Source: Saccoglossus kowalevskii
Taxonomy: Eukaryota; Hemichordata; Enteropneusta; Harrimaniidae
Direction of reading: 5' to 3'
Assembly (NCBI RefSeq): GCF_000003605.2
Contig: NW_003133345.1
Location: 133,315-169,018 of the forward strand
DNA: 35,704 nt
Under the pieces are notes generated by a model. The model did not search any database, was not told the origin of the DNA, and saw only the letters and a list, made by a program, of their open reading frames with translations. Position numbers and translations under genes: made by a program. Within the stretch, counting starts at the first letter, position 1. Each line of letters begins with the position of its first letter. Of this stretch, positions 1 to 10,744 are shown piece by piece.

Positions 1-909
1 TATGGTACTGCGAAATTGTTGGTGTTGGGAAGAGAACTTTAATTGGGGTATAATCATCAGAATTCAAATGGAATGTCGCTGATGATGTGGCTGTCACGTG
101 CAATGACTCAACAGAGGATGTTGTCATGTGAAACAGTGAGGCTGCGTCACTGGATGAATGGGAAGAAGAATAGTGACTGAAAGGGGGGAACATTGGAGGA
201 GGACCAGGAGGAGGAAGCATGTATGATGAGGAAGAATAATAGACAGGAATCTGTGAGGAAGGAGATGGTAAAATAGATGAGATACCCATGACAACGGGTA
301 GAGCAGAGAGTGATGCTGATGACAAACTTTGAGAAGAGAATGTTGATGAAAGCTGTATGTTTGAGATGGGGGATGATTCTCTTGAGGTGCTCAAACGTAA
401 TGTCCCAGGTGATGAGGAAGAAACCTCTTCTGGAACTTTTGATGATGGAGATAACATAATAGATGAAGATGGTTCAATTGGAAAATCTGAACTTGACTTT
501 TCAGCTACTGAACTAGGAACTGGTGATGGGTACTCAGAAGACAAAGTAGATAGTGACAGTGACATTGATGGCAAGAAATAATTCAAGGAGTCAGTTACCA
601 TAGCAACTGTCGATGCTGTTCGAATCACATCTGCTTCGGCGGAAGAGTGCAAGGAAGGGTTCCAAGGTGATTCCAAGAATATGGACGAAGTAGTAGGCTC
701 GGCTGATGATGATAGAACAAGCAGAGAAATGGAAGGAGTAGTAGCCTGAGCTGATGATGAAGAGACAACAGGGGAAATGGAAGGAGTTGTGGCCTCAGCT
801 GAAACAGAAAAGACAAGCGGATCTATTGAATAAGAATGCGTAGGAGTTGATTGTGAGGACGAGGCCAAAGTTTCTGAACTAGTAGGCTGAATGAGTTGAC
901 TTGATGAAT
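1..909 (-). CDS. Exon C of a Frizzled-CRD protein: Ser/Thr/Pro-rich mucin-like region (partial, runs off window)
   Basis: Seen: on the minus strand a strong acceptor (TTTTCTTTTCTCTTCCAG, AG at 911-910) is followed by an open frame that continues without a stop to position 1, adding 302 codons after a split Asp codon (G from exon B plus AT). The frame is fixed because exon B ends in phase 1. The encoded stretch has no cysteine, about 30% serine by my count, and many Thr and Pro, with runs such as SSSS, TTPSIS and a proline cluster PPPGPPPMFPPF near the window edge. Known: such composition is typical of O-glycosylated mucin-like stalks of secreted or membrane proteins. Inference: this is the extended stalk that follows the ligand-binding CRD. 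The C-terminus is outside the window, so a transmembrane helix or further domains cannot be excluded. An alternative is a low-complexity linker in a larger extracellular protein. Confidence 0.85.
681..824 (-). repeat. 48-bp (16-residue) in-frame tandem repeat within exon C
   Basis: Three successive 48-bp units begin at about 681, 729 and 777 (plus coordinates). Read on the minus strand they give the 16-residue units SAEATTPSISPVVSSS, SAQATTPSISLLVLSS and a diverged SAEPTTSSIFLES copy. The unit length is a multiple of three, so copy number can change without breaking the frame, as in mucin-type VNTRs. Confidence 0.8.
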
Positions 910-2004
910 CTGGAAGAGAAAAGAAAAGCAAAAACTTGCATTAGCAACTGTGCAGGCTACTCTGAGAATATCTGGATAATGATCTTATATTACTTTTTTA
1001 TTCTACATTAAATTACTGCACCACATGAAACAAATAAGTATCAATGTGTGGAATTTACATGTACTTGAAGAAGGACTTAATTTGATCGCCATTAATACAA
1101 GGTACTCCTGGAACAAACACAATTTCTGAATGCACAAAGCTGTAGTTTCAGTTTCCATTTACTTAATTGGAAAATAAAGGCTTAGCCATTTGATAAATTT
1201 CTTGCAAACTGAGAGTTTGTAGGGTACATGTACTTTAAATCTTTTTTTATTGATTGATAAAAGTACACAAGATAATTATTCAAATTACAATATGTTGTGT
1301 AATATTAGCTGGGGACAGTTTTAAGCAAGGCAGTGGAAATTTAATCCATCTTTCATGGTTAAAGTACATGTTTGTTGGTCCCTTGCCGTGGACAATAACA
1401 CTGAGGATGATTTTTCTCATTCATTTTGTCTATCTACAGAGGTTTTCTGCATAGAGGTGTTAACTGAAAACATAGATCAATATAAAGTAATGGCAAATAT
1501 TGAACAGTAATTGGATATCCCTAACTAACATCTGGGTCTCACTAATTGTTAATGTCTTTATTTTCCACGCATTTATTTCTATGTTTAAAGCAATACATGT
1601 ATGTATTTCAGTCAAGCTTTCACCATTCGTGGTTGGAATTCTATAGTGAATGGTAAATTTACTCTGTAAATTATCGTGTTGATTCATTGCTCACATTCCT
1701 ACTAAAACCCAGGAAGTTCTCATTATGTCACTCTCAATGCGATTAAATGTCTGCAAACTGCAAACACATTTCAGAAAGTACATTTATATACTTTTACATG
1801 TACATGTAGGCATATTTTTTTGTTGAATTATTACATAAGTTCCATAAGTATAATGTCTCTCAACACAGGAGTGAATGTAAACCTGTTGTGGAATTATTGG
1901 TACTTAACCCAGGTATGCATGTACAAGTACATGTATACACCCATGTATGCTACTGGGGAGTTGAGTTGCCTAATATGGTTGACTCACTATATATAGCAAA
2001 TAAA

Positions 2005-2068
2005 CCACAATAAAAATTTGCAACATGCTTGAGCGTCCACAATAAAAATTTACAACATGCTTGAGCGT
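2005..2068. repeat. Direct tandem duplication, 32-bp unit x2
   Basis: The unit starting CCACAATAAAAATTTGCAAC occurs at 2005 and again at 2037 with a single G/A difference, head to tail with no spacer. It is a recent local duplication in the intron. Confidence 0.9.
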
Positions 2069-2237
2069 GACGTTGTCAAGAAATTGGGTTTTATATAAAT
2101 GAGGGCATTATTACAATATATTATATACAAAAATGTATATTACTATTATTAGAACAATGTGCATGCCAATTACATAAGGCCAAAACTCAAAATCATAATA
2201 GACTTTAATCTCTTTAATCATGGTGTATTGTTATTTT

Positions 2238-2353
2238 ATTGGATATGCTCTTGTAATAGAGCAAATACTAAAGTTCTATAGATTAATAGTGTAGTCACAT
2301 GTCTAGCACCAGATTTATATTGTGTATTATAAATTGCAGTGATATTAAATTCT
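2238..2353 (+). repeat. Dispersed repeat, copy 1 (inverted partner at 4293-4427)
   Basis: The sequence from ATTGGATATGCTCTTGTAAT to GCAGTGATATTAAATTC matches the reverse complement of 4293-4427 over nearly its full length. This copy lacks about 20 bp present in the partner (around 2272-2290). It contains the short palindrome GCTCTTGTAATAGAGC. It is probably a non-autonomous DNA element, because related CTCTATTAGAAGCGCAT-type motifs recur elsewhere in the window. Confidence 0.75.
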
Positions 2354-2399
2354 TATATATGCTATTTCCTTTGATGTGCAACATTATTTATCAAGCAAA

Positions 2400-4292
2400 G
2401 TATGCTACAAATAGTTATGCAAATTAGGCTAATTAATATGCACATACATGTGGTAATCAGTTTTTACACTATTTTGAATCAATAAATTGGTGGTTTTGAA
2501 TTACAATAAAATAAATTACAAGTAAATCCTGATTGAGAGCATACAATATATGATACAAATGTAGAAGGAAAAATTGTCCATATCTCTGCTTAGCAGTGGC
2601 ATGGATTCTACACGTACTAGTTTTAAAAAAATATTTCCAAATCCAATACTGGATTTTATTTCATTACAATTCTGAATATCATAATTTTATTGTTTTGTTT
2701 ACTATAATTATTATATACATTTATTTTTACTCAAATTTCTATACTAGTGTTGTCATTATTATTATTATTATTTTAAATATTGCTAAATTTACTTAAGATT
2801 TTAACAAGCAAACAAATAAACTCGAATTGTATATACATTGTAGTCTAACAGTAATACAAGTTGGAGGTGTGAAAATATTTCATTATCAGCTAGAATTTGA
2901 ATGCTTGAAACTTGTTCTAAAATAAAAAGCAATCATTTGAATAAGCATACAATGTATACTGCATTAACACTATGTCCATGAATTCCTTAAACTGTAAACT
3001 CTTTTTAAACTTTTGGAGACAACCCCTTAATAAGGCACCCCCTCAACTCATTACTACTTAGTGCATAATTTACAACTGGAATGGACAGGATTACTGCGTG
3101 ATCTGTTTCGCTCGCACTCTGTGATCAACCTGCAGCACCTTTTCGCACTTCTAATATACGTATGTTTATCGACTCCATTCATCACCGTCTCAATTTGTTC
3201 AGAATGAGAGAAACAGAGCAATAAAATGTAAGCGTATTACGTCAGGTGTGGTTTAGGTGGCAGCCTAGCAACTTTACAACATGAATACACACATATATAT
3301 TACATTGTTGCGGCAACATGGTAAGATTCAATATACACTAACGTCATTGGGGGAGATTAGAATTGAATCCAAGACTTCCATTAGGGATGATATCTTAATG
3401 GTATCTTGAGTGCGTGTCTTTCTATCAAATTACTTGTATTTATTAACTGCTAAGCTTTTCAATACAGACACCCATGCAATTTGAGATACCTATCCATATT
3501 AAGTGGGAAATGTGATTTATAGAAAAAAATTCTACTCGGCTTTGAACTGATGTTGGTTAATTCATCCTAAGTGTTCTTGAAATACACTTGGATTGATAGT
3601 GACACAAACACGAGAGATAATATAGTTCAGAGAGATATATTCATTAGGGCTCTTATTAGAATTGCTTTTGTTTGTAACCATGGCTACATACTTGCTTAAT
3701 GTATATCACCATTAAACAATGTCTTTTTGTCGTATTTGTAGAAAAAAATCAATCTTGATATGTACAAAGGGTATACAGCCCTGCAGTGCTAGGAGTGATT
3801 TGTAAGTACAACATTGTACAAGATCAAAACAGATCTTCACACTGAGCCACCCATTTAATGAGATCATTTTTCATTTATAATCAGATATTTCATTCTGCTA
3901 CATACATGTACACATTATTCGACCTAGCTGAGTGATTGCTTGTGATATCACAGCCTACAATACAAATTCAAATGTATATTATCAGAGTGTTCTCCCTGCA
4001 TTTGAAAGTGCTTTGTAGCATGTGTAACTTTTTCCTCTATTAGTATTGCATATGCTTTTTTTAGTAAATGACTATGTAGGTTTATGTTCCAGATAAGTCA
4101 TATTTTAACAATTAGTAATCAATAAAGTTTTTTTTTTTTATTTATATGCTTCTATCAGAAATGTATTTAATATCTTTATATCATTAAATTCACTGAAGTT
4201 TGAATGATAAATTACCTTATGCCAAACAATTGTACTTAAAATTACACTGATGCAACACTGATGATCAAACGTTTTAAACAATTCCAAAATAG
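2400..4292. other. Intronic AT-rich DNA without recognised genes
   Basis: I see no coding exon here. A short ATT microsatellite lies near 2755-2772, and an imperfect X-box-like palindrome GTAACCATGGCTAC lies at 3674-3687. The GT-rich donor-like TTTGTAAGTAC near 3800 (plus strand) has no supporting exon. Confidence 0.6.
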
Positions 4293-4427
4293 GAATTCAA
4301 TATCACTGCAATTTATAATACACAATATAAATCTTGCGCTAGACATGTGATTACACCATTACAATGTAATCTATATGCATTTTCAATAAAACTTTAGTAT
4401 TTGCTCTATTACAAGAGCATATCCAAT
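4293..4427 (-). repeat. Dispersed repeat, copy 2 (inverted relative to 2238-2353)
   Basis: Its reverse complement reads ATTGGATATGCTCTTGTAAT and onward to GCAGTGATATTGAATTC. It is the fuller of the two copies. With 2238-2353 it forms an imperfect inverted pair about 2 kb apart. Confidence 0.75.
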
Positions 4428-4865
4428 AAAGTGCATATACAGTACACATTTATGCAAAATTGCATTTAATATATGGTTATTTTGTCCATGTATGCAATGC
4501 ACGCACTAATAGAGCAATATAGTGATATTGTAAGAGACTCCAGACTCAATTTAAGCCAAATTTTCAAGTGTATGGAAGTGTGGTCTTATAGAAGACTAAT
4601 TTCCGAAAAACGATATTTTATAAATTCCAATGTCTAGACCTATTAACCCCTCAATATAACAGGAAGTTCAGATTTTTAAGCAAACAGAATGAAGTGATCT
4701 GAGATATACTGAAACATGATAATTGGACACAATTGGACAGATGAACAGAAATCATTCACCTACACTACTGGTATGTGTTAAATAAAACAAGCAGCCTGAC
4801 GACTGAGCTAGCTCCACTGTTAGGAATGCGCATTTCAATTAAAGAACTGAAGATATTATTAGAAA

Positions 4866-5120
4866 ATGAACAAATCTGAGAGAGGTCTACTTGTAGTAGC
4901 TATACATATAATAGCAAAGTAATCAGTTTTTAACAAAAAATCAAAAATATTACTTTTTACCAAAAATGACAAAAATATTCATCAAAATTAGAGAATTAAC
5001 AATATCATCGTGTATTGAACAAATCTGAAAGAGGTCTACCTGAGGTACCAATATGTATAATATCAAAGTAATTAGACTTTATTAGAATTAGAAGTTGAAA
5101 TTATCACTTTCTACCAATAA
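4866..5120. repeat. Degenerate tandem duplication, about 150-bp unit
   Basis: The segment GAACAAATCTGAGAGAGGTC near 4867 recurs as GAACAAATCTGAAAGAGGTC near 5017. In both copies it is followed by related sequence (CAAAGTAAT, then ACTTT..TACCAA), giving a period of about 150 bp. The copies are diverged and non-coding. Confidence 0.6.
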
Positions 5121-5415
5121 TTTATTTATTTACTTGCAAAGACCTACGGGCACAAGTCCTATTTACAGGCTCTTCACTCAGACATACATCAAAATACAAT
5201 AACATTCAAAAGTATAATATAAAATACATATACATTTAAAATATTTGAATTTTCAAGAATCAACTGATGTGCCTTAGATTTAAAATGACTCAAATTACTA
5301 AATATATCAAGTACTGAACCAGTCCGCAATAAATTATTGAAATTGTTCATGTATCTCACAAGTATATTTAAATATATTAATATATTAATACGACAGCGCG
5401 GTGGACGAAACACAG
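5110..5415 (-). mobile_element. 3' end of a non-LTR retrotransposon (LINE-like), minus strand
   Basis: On the minus strand the sequence runs to CTGTAAATAGGACTTGTGCC, then CGTAGGTCTTTGCAAG and a short (TAAA)n-type tail at 5125-5111. That arrangement, a GC-richer motif followed by a microsatellite tail, is typical of LINE 3' termini. A 74-codon frame upstream (5189-5413) may be the relic of the ORF end, but I do not recognise a domain in it. The 5' end is truncated and imprecise. Confidence 0.5.
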
Positions 5416-5637
5416 AGGTAAAACATAAAGTTTGATTTGGGACATAGGTGGTGCACTAGTTGGGAAATATGCTTCGCAAATTTCAAGTCTCAGAATAAAA
5501 TATAAGATATACTTAACAATTTAGCACAACAGAACCACATAGACGTATTAATGCGAAACTTCCAAACACAAAATTGAAACAAATTTAATGTAATTTTCTC
5601 AATATGGAATTGCTCATACCATTAGGATCATCATGTG

Positions 5638-5649
5638 CCCCCCCCCCCC
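5638..5649 (+). repeat. Poly-C tract
   Basis: A run of about 12 C, followed by TCCCC. This homopolymer is prone to sequencing length error. Confidence 0.9.
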
Positions 5650-6038
5650 TCCCCACATCAGCTCAAAGCAAAATATTGCAGATTTCTGTATAACAGCATT
5701 GAGGAATAAAATCTGAAAAAAACTAATTCAACTGTTTATCTATTGAGTGAGAAAGATACTTAAATGAGTTTTGCAGTCAGTATTCTCAATGTAATTTCTG
5801 ACAAGCTAAGTGAAGTGTTATTAAGATTTGTCAAAATTTTCAAATTTATCTTGACAAAAGCAAAGACTACACAAAATAACAGACAAGTGGCTACCCACAA
5901 TTCATGTTGTTATTTTTCAAATTAACTTTTATCTAAAATGGCATTAAGAACCAAAACAAGACAAATTAGGATCACCCAGACCACAAGTCAACATGATCGC
6001 CCTCAAACAAGTACAAAATAAAACATCTCAAGAAATGA

Positions 6039-6052
6039 CCACTAGAGGGCAG
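6039..6052 (+). promoter_or_regulatory. CTCF-like motif in intron 2
   Basis: CCACTAGAGGGCAG fits the vertebrate/insect CTCF core CCASYAGRKGGCRS at every position. Whether the site is occupied cannot be told from sequence. Confidence 0.4.
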
Positions 6053-6353
6053 GATGAACTGGTCCCCGAGATTTGCAAAACAAAATTCTGAAAAACAAAC
6101 AAGCATTTACTATTCATAAATATTTAATTGATTGTGCATTTAAACAGGGGACTTTGGAATAACATTAAAACAACAGCTACCGGTATAAAAAGTTTAAACA
6201 AACATGCAAGACTTCAATATGACTTCAATATGACTATCAACCATTGCTTTATTTAAATCCAAACATTCAATGATAAACTATATATCTTTTCAAAGCAGAA
6301 AACGGATATGAACACACCCTATAAATAATGGGCGAAAACATTCAAATCACATT

Positions 6354-6446
6354 TCCCATGATGCCTTGATGCAATTTAGGGTACAGGTAGTTTGGGCCAC
6401 ACTCCACTATTGACTATGTAGCTGTACATGCAATGCATGATGGGAG
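6354..6446. repeat. Imperfect inverted repeat with TCCCATNATGC ends
   Basis: TCCCATGATGCCTTGATGC (6354-6372) faces the reverse complement TCCCATCATGCATTG at 6446-6432, separated by about 60 bp. It may be a small palindromic element or a pair of ZNF143-like sites. Confidence 0.45.
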
Positions 6447-7173
6447 AGAACTTACCATTGAATATACTGACAACTACCGGGTATTATCACTTATTTAAAT
6501 GAATGCCTTTTTTTTTTAAATGTTTTTTCATCTAATGTCACAAGCACAATTTTGAGATTTTATAACATTTTTTCGCCATTGAAACCAGTGAAAAAATGCA
6601 AACTTTTGCCACTTTCGATGACAATCTTTTTGCTTGAAAAATGGTTTAGTGACCCATAATAATAAAAGCAATAAGAAAATAACATATAAACTTTAATTCA
6701 ATCTGAACCATCTTAATGAACCAGTGTCTCCCTCTCCTGAGGGATTACTTATTTTGGTGTTGGCTTACTGGGTCAAGTTTACACATTCATGAACCTGGTG
6801 TATAACCTCGACTACATGGAGGATTTATTAAGACATTGCTTGGCTTAACATTTTTTTTTCCTCCCAAATATATAAATGATGGAGTTTATTAATGCTAATT
6901 AAGAATATATACATGTAGACGTTACCAAACTTGTCTTTGAAAGTGACTGTTACAATAATGTTTTTTCAATACTTTAAGTTTTAAATAATTTTTTACCATT
7001 ACCTTTTAAATTGATTTTGAAAAGAGAAAAAGCAGACCTGAAGCTAATTACATGAACTGCTCCAGTGGTGTAGTTTGCAAATAACTCAAATTACCATTAC
7101 TCAAAACAATTACGGAGTCTCTAATAGGTAATATAACTAAAAGACACGTGTTGTAAAGCATGGTAAACCTTAC

Positions 7174-7560
7174 CTTCAGGGGACACAGGCACAGAGGATT
7201 CTTGACACAATTTACTTCTGGGTGATATTTGCATGGAGGGGAGTAAACCACACCCACTGCCGTTGGTTACTTGCAGAAAATACTCCTTGTTTAATCCGTT
7301 GCACGTCTCCAGTGTTCTCTCACAGAAGCCACGACAGGGTAATATGGGTGGATCAGCTACCGACTGGCAGGGACGAAAATACCATCCGCATAAAAAGAAT
7401 GTGATATCTTTTGCACATGCAGAGTTTGGTTGTTCTAGTTGTGGAAAACTGTTCAATAGGACGGTTTGATTTTGTCCTTGCGTGGTTGTGTTGTACGGTA
7501 GAACATCAAGGCAGACTGATATTTCTAAGTCTGTGCACTGCGTGGCAATCTCCATATCAC
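7174..7560 (-). CDS. Exon B: Frizzled-type cysteine-rich domain (FZ/CRD)
   Basis: Seen: this 387-bp exon (129 codons, phase 1 at both ends) lies between an ATTCCAG acceptor (AG at 7562-7561) and a GTAAGG donor (starting 7173). It contributes residues 31-159 of the assembled protein and has exactly ten cysteines (residues 39, 47, 79, 88, 95, 106, 110, 117, 134, 149). The core matches the FZ family: C-x7-C, LPYNTT, C-x8-C with FFLC, C-x6-C, LPCRGFC (C-x3-C) and ERTLETC (C-x6-C). There are three N-glycosylation sequons (NTT, NQT, NGS). Known: FZ domains bind Wnt lipids or sterol-like ligands, and occur in Frizzled, Smoothened, SFRP, ROR, MuSK, corin, carboxypeptidase Z and collagen XVIII. Odd: the usual PN after the YNxT motif and the WP-x-x-L-x-C segment near C9 are not recognisable, and the C2-C3 loop is short. 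A symmetrical 1-1 exon is typical of shuffled extracellular modules. Confidence 0.92.
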
Positions 7561-8495
7561 CTGGAATGATAATTATAACATGGTTAGTCTGAATTTATCA
7601 ATCTGATTGGCTAAACCAAAGTCTTATATCTGGCACTGGAATGCCTGTTATCTCGTCACAAACTGAATAAACTGGCTTAAATATCTAACCGAATCGGGAT
7701 TGCACGACTGTGAACACTTTTCATAGTGATTGTGTGTGTATGATCAACAGGGAAACCTGGTACAAGTGCTAATATGAATTTATTATAATATTGTGCATTT
7801 TGTGAGAAAACTCCTTGTGAAGAATGTGCATGTTCATTGCAGCTCAGCATTTAAACTGAACATGTGATGTCATTGGTGTGACGCATCTGTCTCTGTCATC
7901 TCTTTTGTAAATCAGCGTAAATGCAGAGAATCACAACTACAAACATTGAAAGTAGTTTTTTATGGTCAGGTTTACTCTGCTAGTTTGTTGATATGCACAA
8001 AATTGTTGTCCGTTTGTCTTGTGCCCCTCCCATCTATGCATATGTTCAAATGGAGTGCATTTTAGACCTGGAATTTGAATACAAAATATAGAATGCGCAC
8101 TACATGGTAGATAAATTCTCCTCAAAATGAATTAGAATGCCAGTTTACACAAATAAACGCTCTGTTATTATCTCCCGCCAAATATGCAAATTTTACCAAT
8201 AACCTGCCTTTTATAACCTCTCAACGGTACTTATTAAGTTAAGTTATCACAGTTGAATGCAATGCCGTCAAAGTTTTTTATGAATTTTAAATTTTTGCAC
8301 AAATTTCCACACACCAATGAACAGATTGTAATTAGCTACAAACGATAGATGGAAACGATTTGACCAATCGGAATGATTGTTATATATGCCACTTTGTTAT
8401 TGGATATACAGATTCATGTGAGTGTTCAAATAGCCAATCACATCTCTTCATTTAGATTTTAATGAAATGCAAATTATATGTACCCCATTATTAAG

Positions 8496-8707
8496 TACTG
8501 TAAAATGACTAATTTTCGCTGGGTTTAAAATGTCGCTGATTTACCATTTCAGGCATATTCAGTGGGTTTTAAATTCACGGTTTTATCATTTAGATAATGT
8601 ATTCTATGCTAAATTTTACATATTCACCGGGTTTTAATTTAGCGCAATTTCCAGTCAGCGAAATAAGCAAAATTAAAACCCAGTGAATAATTAACCCCTT
8701 TACAGTA
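8496..8707. mobile_element. MITE family A, copy 1 (complete, 212 bp)
   Basis: Perfect 9-bp termini TACTGTAAA / TTTACAGTA extend inward as imperfect inverted repeats (AATTTTCGCTGGGTTTAAA against TTAAAACCCAGTGAATAATT). There is no ORF. Homologous copies occur at 30707-30900 and, in part, at about 31550-31722. It is a non-autonomous DNA element of unknown superfamily. Confidence 0.75.
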
Positions 8708-9262
8708 GTACATGGAATAACAGAAATGTGTCTATCAACATAATCCAGTTACAATATTTTGATTTTACACGAGTGTTTATTGGAGACATGCTTTGAATAA
8801 ATCTAACTGATTTGAGAGCTATTCTCAGGGAAAATATAAAAATTGGATTTTTTGGGGAAAAATCTTGAGATATTCATACATATACACATTACTTGCATAT
8901 CATTTCCTTAAATTAAATAATATTGATAATTTTTTTAATTCTTTTCATTTCTAATGTTTCCATTCGCTCCAGCTTCTTTGTTTATCCTTTATGTATTTCT
9001 TATATTCACAAATAAAAAAATATGGAAAAAAAGGAGCAACAATCTACATTAAAAAGATTCTTTAGAGGAAATCTTATAACAGTAGATGCATATCTGTAAA
9101 AACTAGGGGGGTAAGTAACCGTTGCACAACAAGTATTTCAGCTATGTTAATCTCAAATATGGAACTGCTAAAGACATGAACAAAAGAAACACTGTATAAA
9201 CCCCCAAATCCCCTTTTTCCTGTTTACAACATTCTAAACATGGTAATACTCATGGTTAAATG

Positions 9263-9510
9263 TAACCTATTCAATACCAGACTTTCTCGCTCAACTTTTC
9301 CTTCACTTTTCTCCTCATATTCTTCAATATTTCTGGAGATTTTCCTCAAATGTGGAGCCAACAGACAAAATTTTAGTCAATTTTAAAATTTGGACCCAAA
9401 AAATTTGGCTATTTTTGTCCCAATCTTCTGAAAGAAAGTGCAGACTATAAACAGGACTATTTGTGAATTTGTGCGTGATGAAAAGAGGGAAGTGGTGGTT
9501 AAAAGGTTAA
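9263..9510 (+). mobile_element. Dispersed TIR element, family C copy 1
   Basis: It begins TAACCTATTCAATACCAGAC and ends GTGGTTAAAAGGTTA, so its termini are inverted TAACCT..AGGTTA. Its interior (TCAATATTTCTGGAG, GACAAAATTTTAGTC, TTTTTGTCCCAATCTTCTGA, GATGAAAAGAGGGAAGTGGTGG) matches the reverse complement of 17141-17559. It is non-coding. Confidence 0.65.
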
Positions 9511-10459
9511 CAGTAACATGCCGACTGCTGGGGAAATCAGGTATGACTATTTACGACATTCCTTTGGCGTACACATTAGCAACAACTAGAAGTTTATGAA
9601 TGACTGTCCCTAACAGAAAATGTACTGTATTTATTCTATTAGAAGCGCATATAAGCAAACATTTGTTGTATACCGAATCATTAAAATATGATTTATTTTG
9701 ATTATAGAAACACAACTGCATGTGCTACAAATCGTGTAGATACAGTAATGTGATTTTTCTGCAAATTTCATAAATAAAGAAAAACCCCAAAACTGAGTCG
9801 CAGTTTATAACATGTTATTGGGTTTTTGTCAGAGCATTTACCCTGTGATGTTATGTTTAACACAAACTTCAATGTCAATCATTTTTGAAGAAAGACCTGA
9901 CAGAATAAACATTTTTTGTATCTTTTGTTATTTTAGCTGTGTACTTTAATCTAATCCAAGCATGGTTGTGTTTATTTTGATATGTAGCTACGTACATGCA
10001 GGCCACATGTGTACACAAATCCAAACTTATTCAAGTATTATACAGTCATATTTTACATTGTTGTCTTCAGTCACATCAAAAATGTATTCAGTCAGTCAGT
10101 AATCAGTTTTGATTTTAAGTTTAGGAACATGTTGATATAAGATATTTAAAAAAAAAAATTTCAGGAAAATATACTCAGCCAATTTTTAATTGACAGAAAC
10201 ATGATTTAAAAAATCACTATTTTCATGACTTCATGTGACCAGGAACTAAAATTCACCTGAAGACAATGACATAATAACTACCAGTCATGAGCAAACTAAA
10301 TGAACACAGGTGATTTTAAAATCATTATTGAAAACTGATTTTTTGCAACAATTATGTCTAATAGTCAGAGTACAAGTTTTATTCTTTGATCAAGACAGTA
10401 ATAACAATCTTCAGCACTATTTGTTTAAATCCTAGTTTTCCAGCAAGCCATGCACCTAC

Positions 10460-10550
10460 CTTCATTATCAGATTCTTCTGCATGGGATGGGCACAAACTA
10501 CCAATAGCAGCCAACAATAGCAGATAGAAAAACAGCTGATACTGGTCCAT
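10460..10550 (-). CDS. Exon A: start codon and signal peptide of the Frizzled-CRD protein
   Basis: Seen: on the minus strand an ATG at 10550-10548, with G at +4, opens 30 codons plus one base before a donor AAG|GTAGGTGC (intron from 10459). The peptide starts MDQYQ and has a hydrophobic core LFFYLLLLAAIG, then small residues up to PSHA. That is a classic secretory signal with likely cleavage near residue 24, ahead of the acidic EESDNE. Exon A ends with G and exon B starts with GT, giving Gly and keeping the frame into the CRD. Inference: this is the first coding exon. Two AG acceptors lie just upstream of the ATG, so the exon may be preceded by an untranslated exon. Start choice is firm because this is the only hydrophobic leader in frame and in phase. 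Confidence 0.86.
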
Positions 10551-10565
10551 ACTGCAAGGATATCT
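10551..10565 (-). promoter_or_regulatory. Candidate splice acceptor(s) immediately upstream of the start codon
   Basis: The minus strand reads TTTTATATCTGTAG|ATATCCTTGCAG|T then ATG. Either AG (at 10565-10564 or 10553-10552) could join an upstream 5' UTR exon, leaving 13 or 1 untranslated bases before the ATG. The pyrimidine tract is modest, so a transcription start here instead of a splice site is also possible. Confidence 0.45.
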
Positions 10566-10721
10566 ACAGATATAAAACACAGACAGACACTATTAAAAAT
10601 CAGTAGCCTAATCCAGAATATAGAAAGTTTATGAGATAGATTTATTTAACACAAATAATGGATATATACAAACATTGTAAAAAGCAGTCAACTGATCCCA
10701 AGTCATTTAATGGAATCTTTC

Positions 10722-10744
10722 CACTGACAGACAGACAGACAGAC
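10722..10744. repeat. GACA microsatellite
   Basis: (GACA)n, five to six units, followed by GATGATGATGAT at about 10764. Confidence 0.85.

Larger units (their letters stand above)
910..7173 (-). other. Intron 2 of the Frizzled-CRD gene (6264 bp)
   Basis: It is bounded by a GTAAGG donor after CCTGAAG (exon B end 7174) and a CTCTTCCAG acceptor (910). Exon B ends and exon C begins in matching phase 1, so no further coding exon is required between them. The contents are AT-rich non-coding DNA. They include a 32-bp direct duplication, an inverted pair of a dispersed repeat (2238-2353 and 4293-4427), a degenerate 150-bp tandem duplication, a LINE 3' end, a poly-C run and a CTCF-like site. No other exon is recognisable. 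Confidence 0.8.
7561..10459 (-). other. Intron 1 of the Frizzled-CRD gene (2899 bp)
   Basis: The donor is GTAGGT after GAATGAAG-type exon sequence (intron starts 10459) and the acceptor is ATCATTCCAG (7561). Phase 1 on both sides restores a Gly codon. The contents are a TIR element at 8496-8707, a second dispersed element at 9263-9510, a CTCTATTAGAAGCGCAT motif at about 9630, and otherwise AT-rich non-coding sequence. No extra exon is recognised. Confidence 0.82.

Noticed and set aside
357-581. Acidic 74-residue plus-strand frame
   Set aside because: It is the antisense shadow of the Ser-rich exon C on the minus strand (TCA/TCT codons read backwards as Asp/Glu/Gly-type codons). The minus frame has splice and domain support.
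625-816. Leu-rich minus-strand 63-residue frame
   Set aside because: Wrong frame relative to the phase-1 splice from the CRD exon; it overlaps the 302-codon open frame.
7222-7469. Two plus-strand frames opposite the CRD exon
   Set aside because: Antisense shadows of the Frizzled-type domain; no motif of their own.
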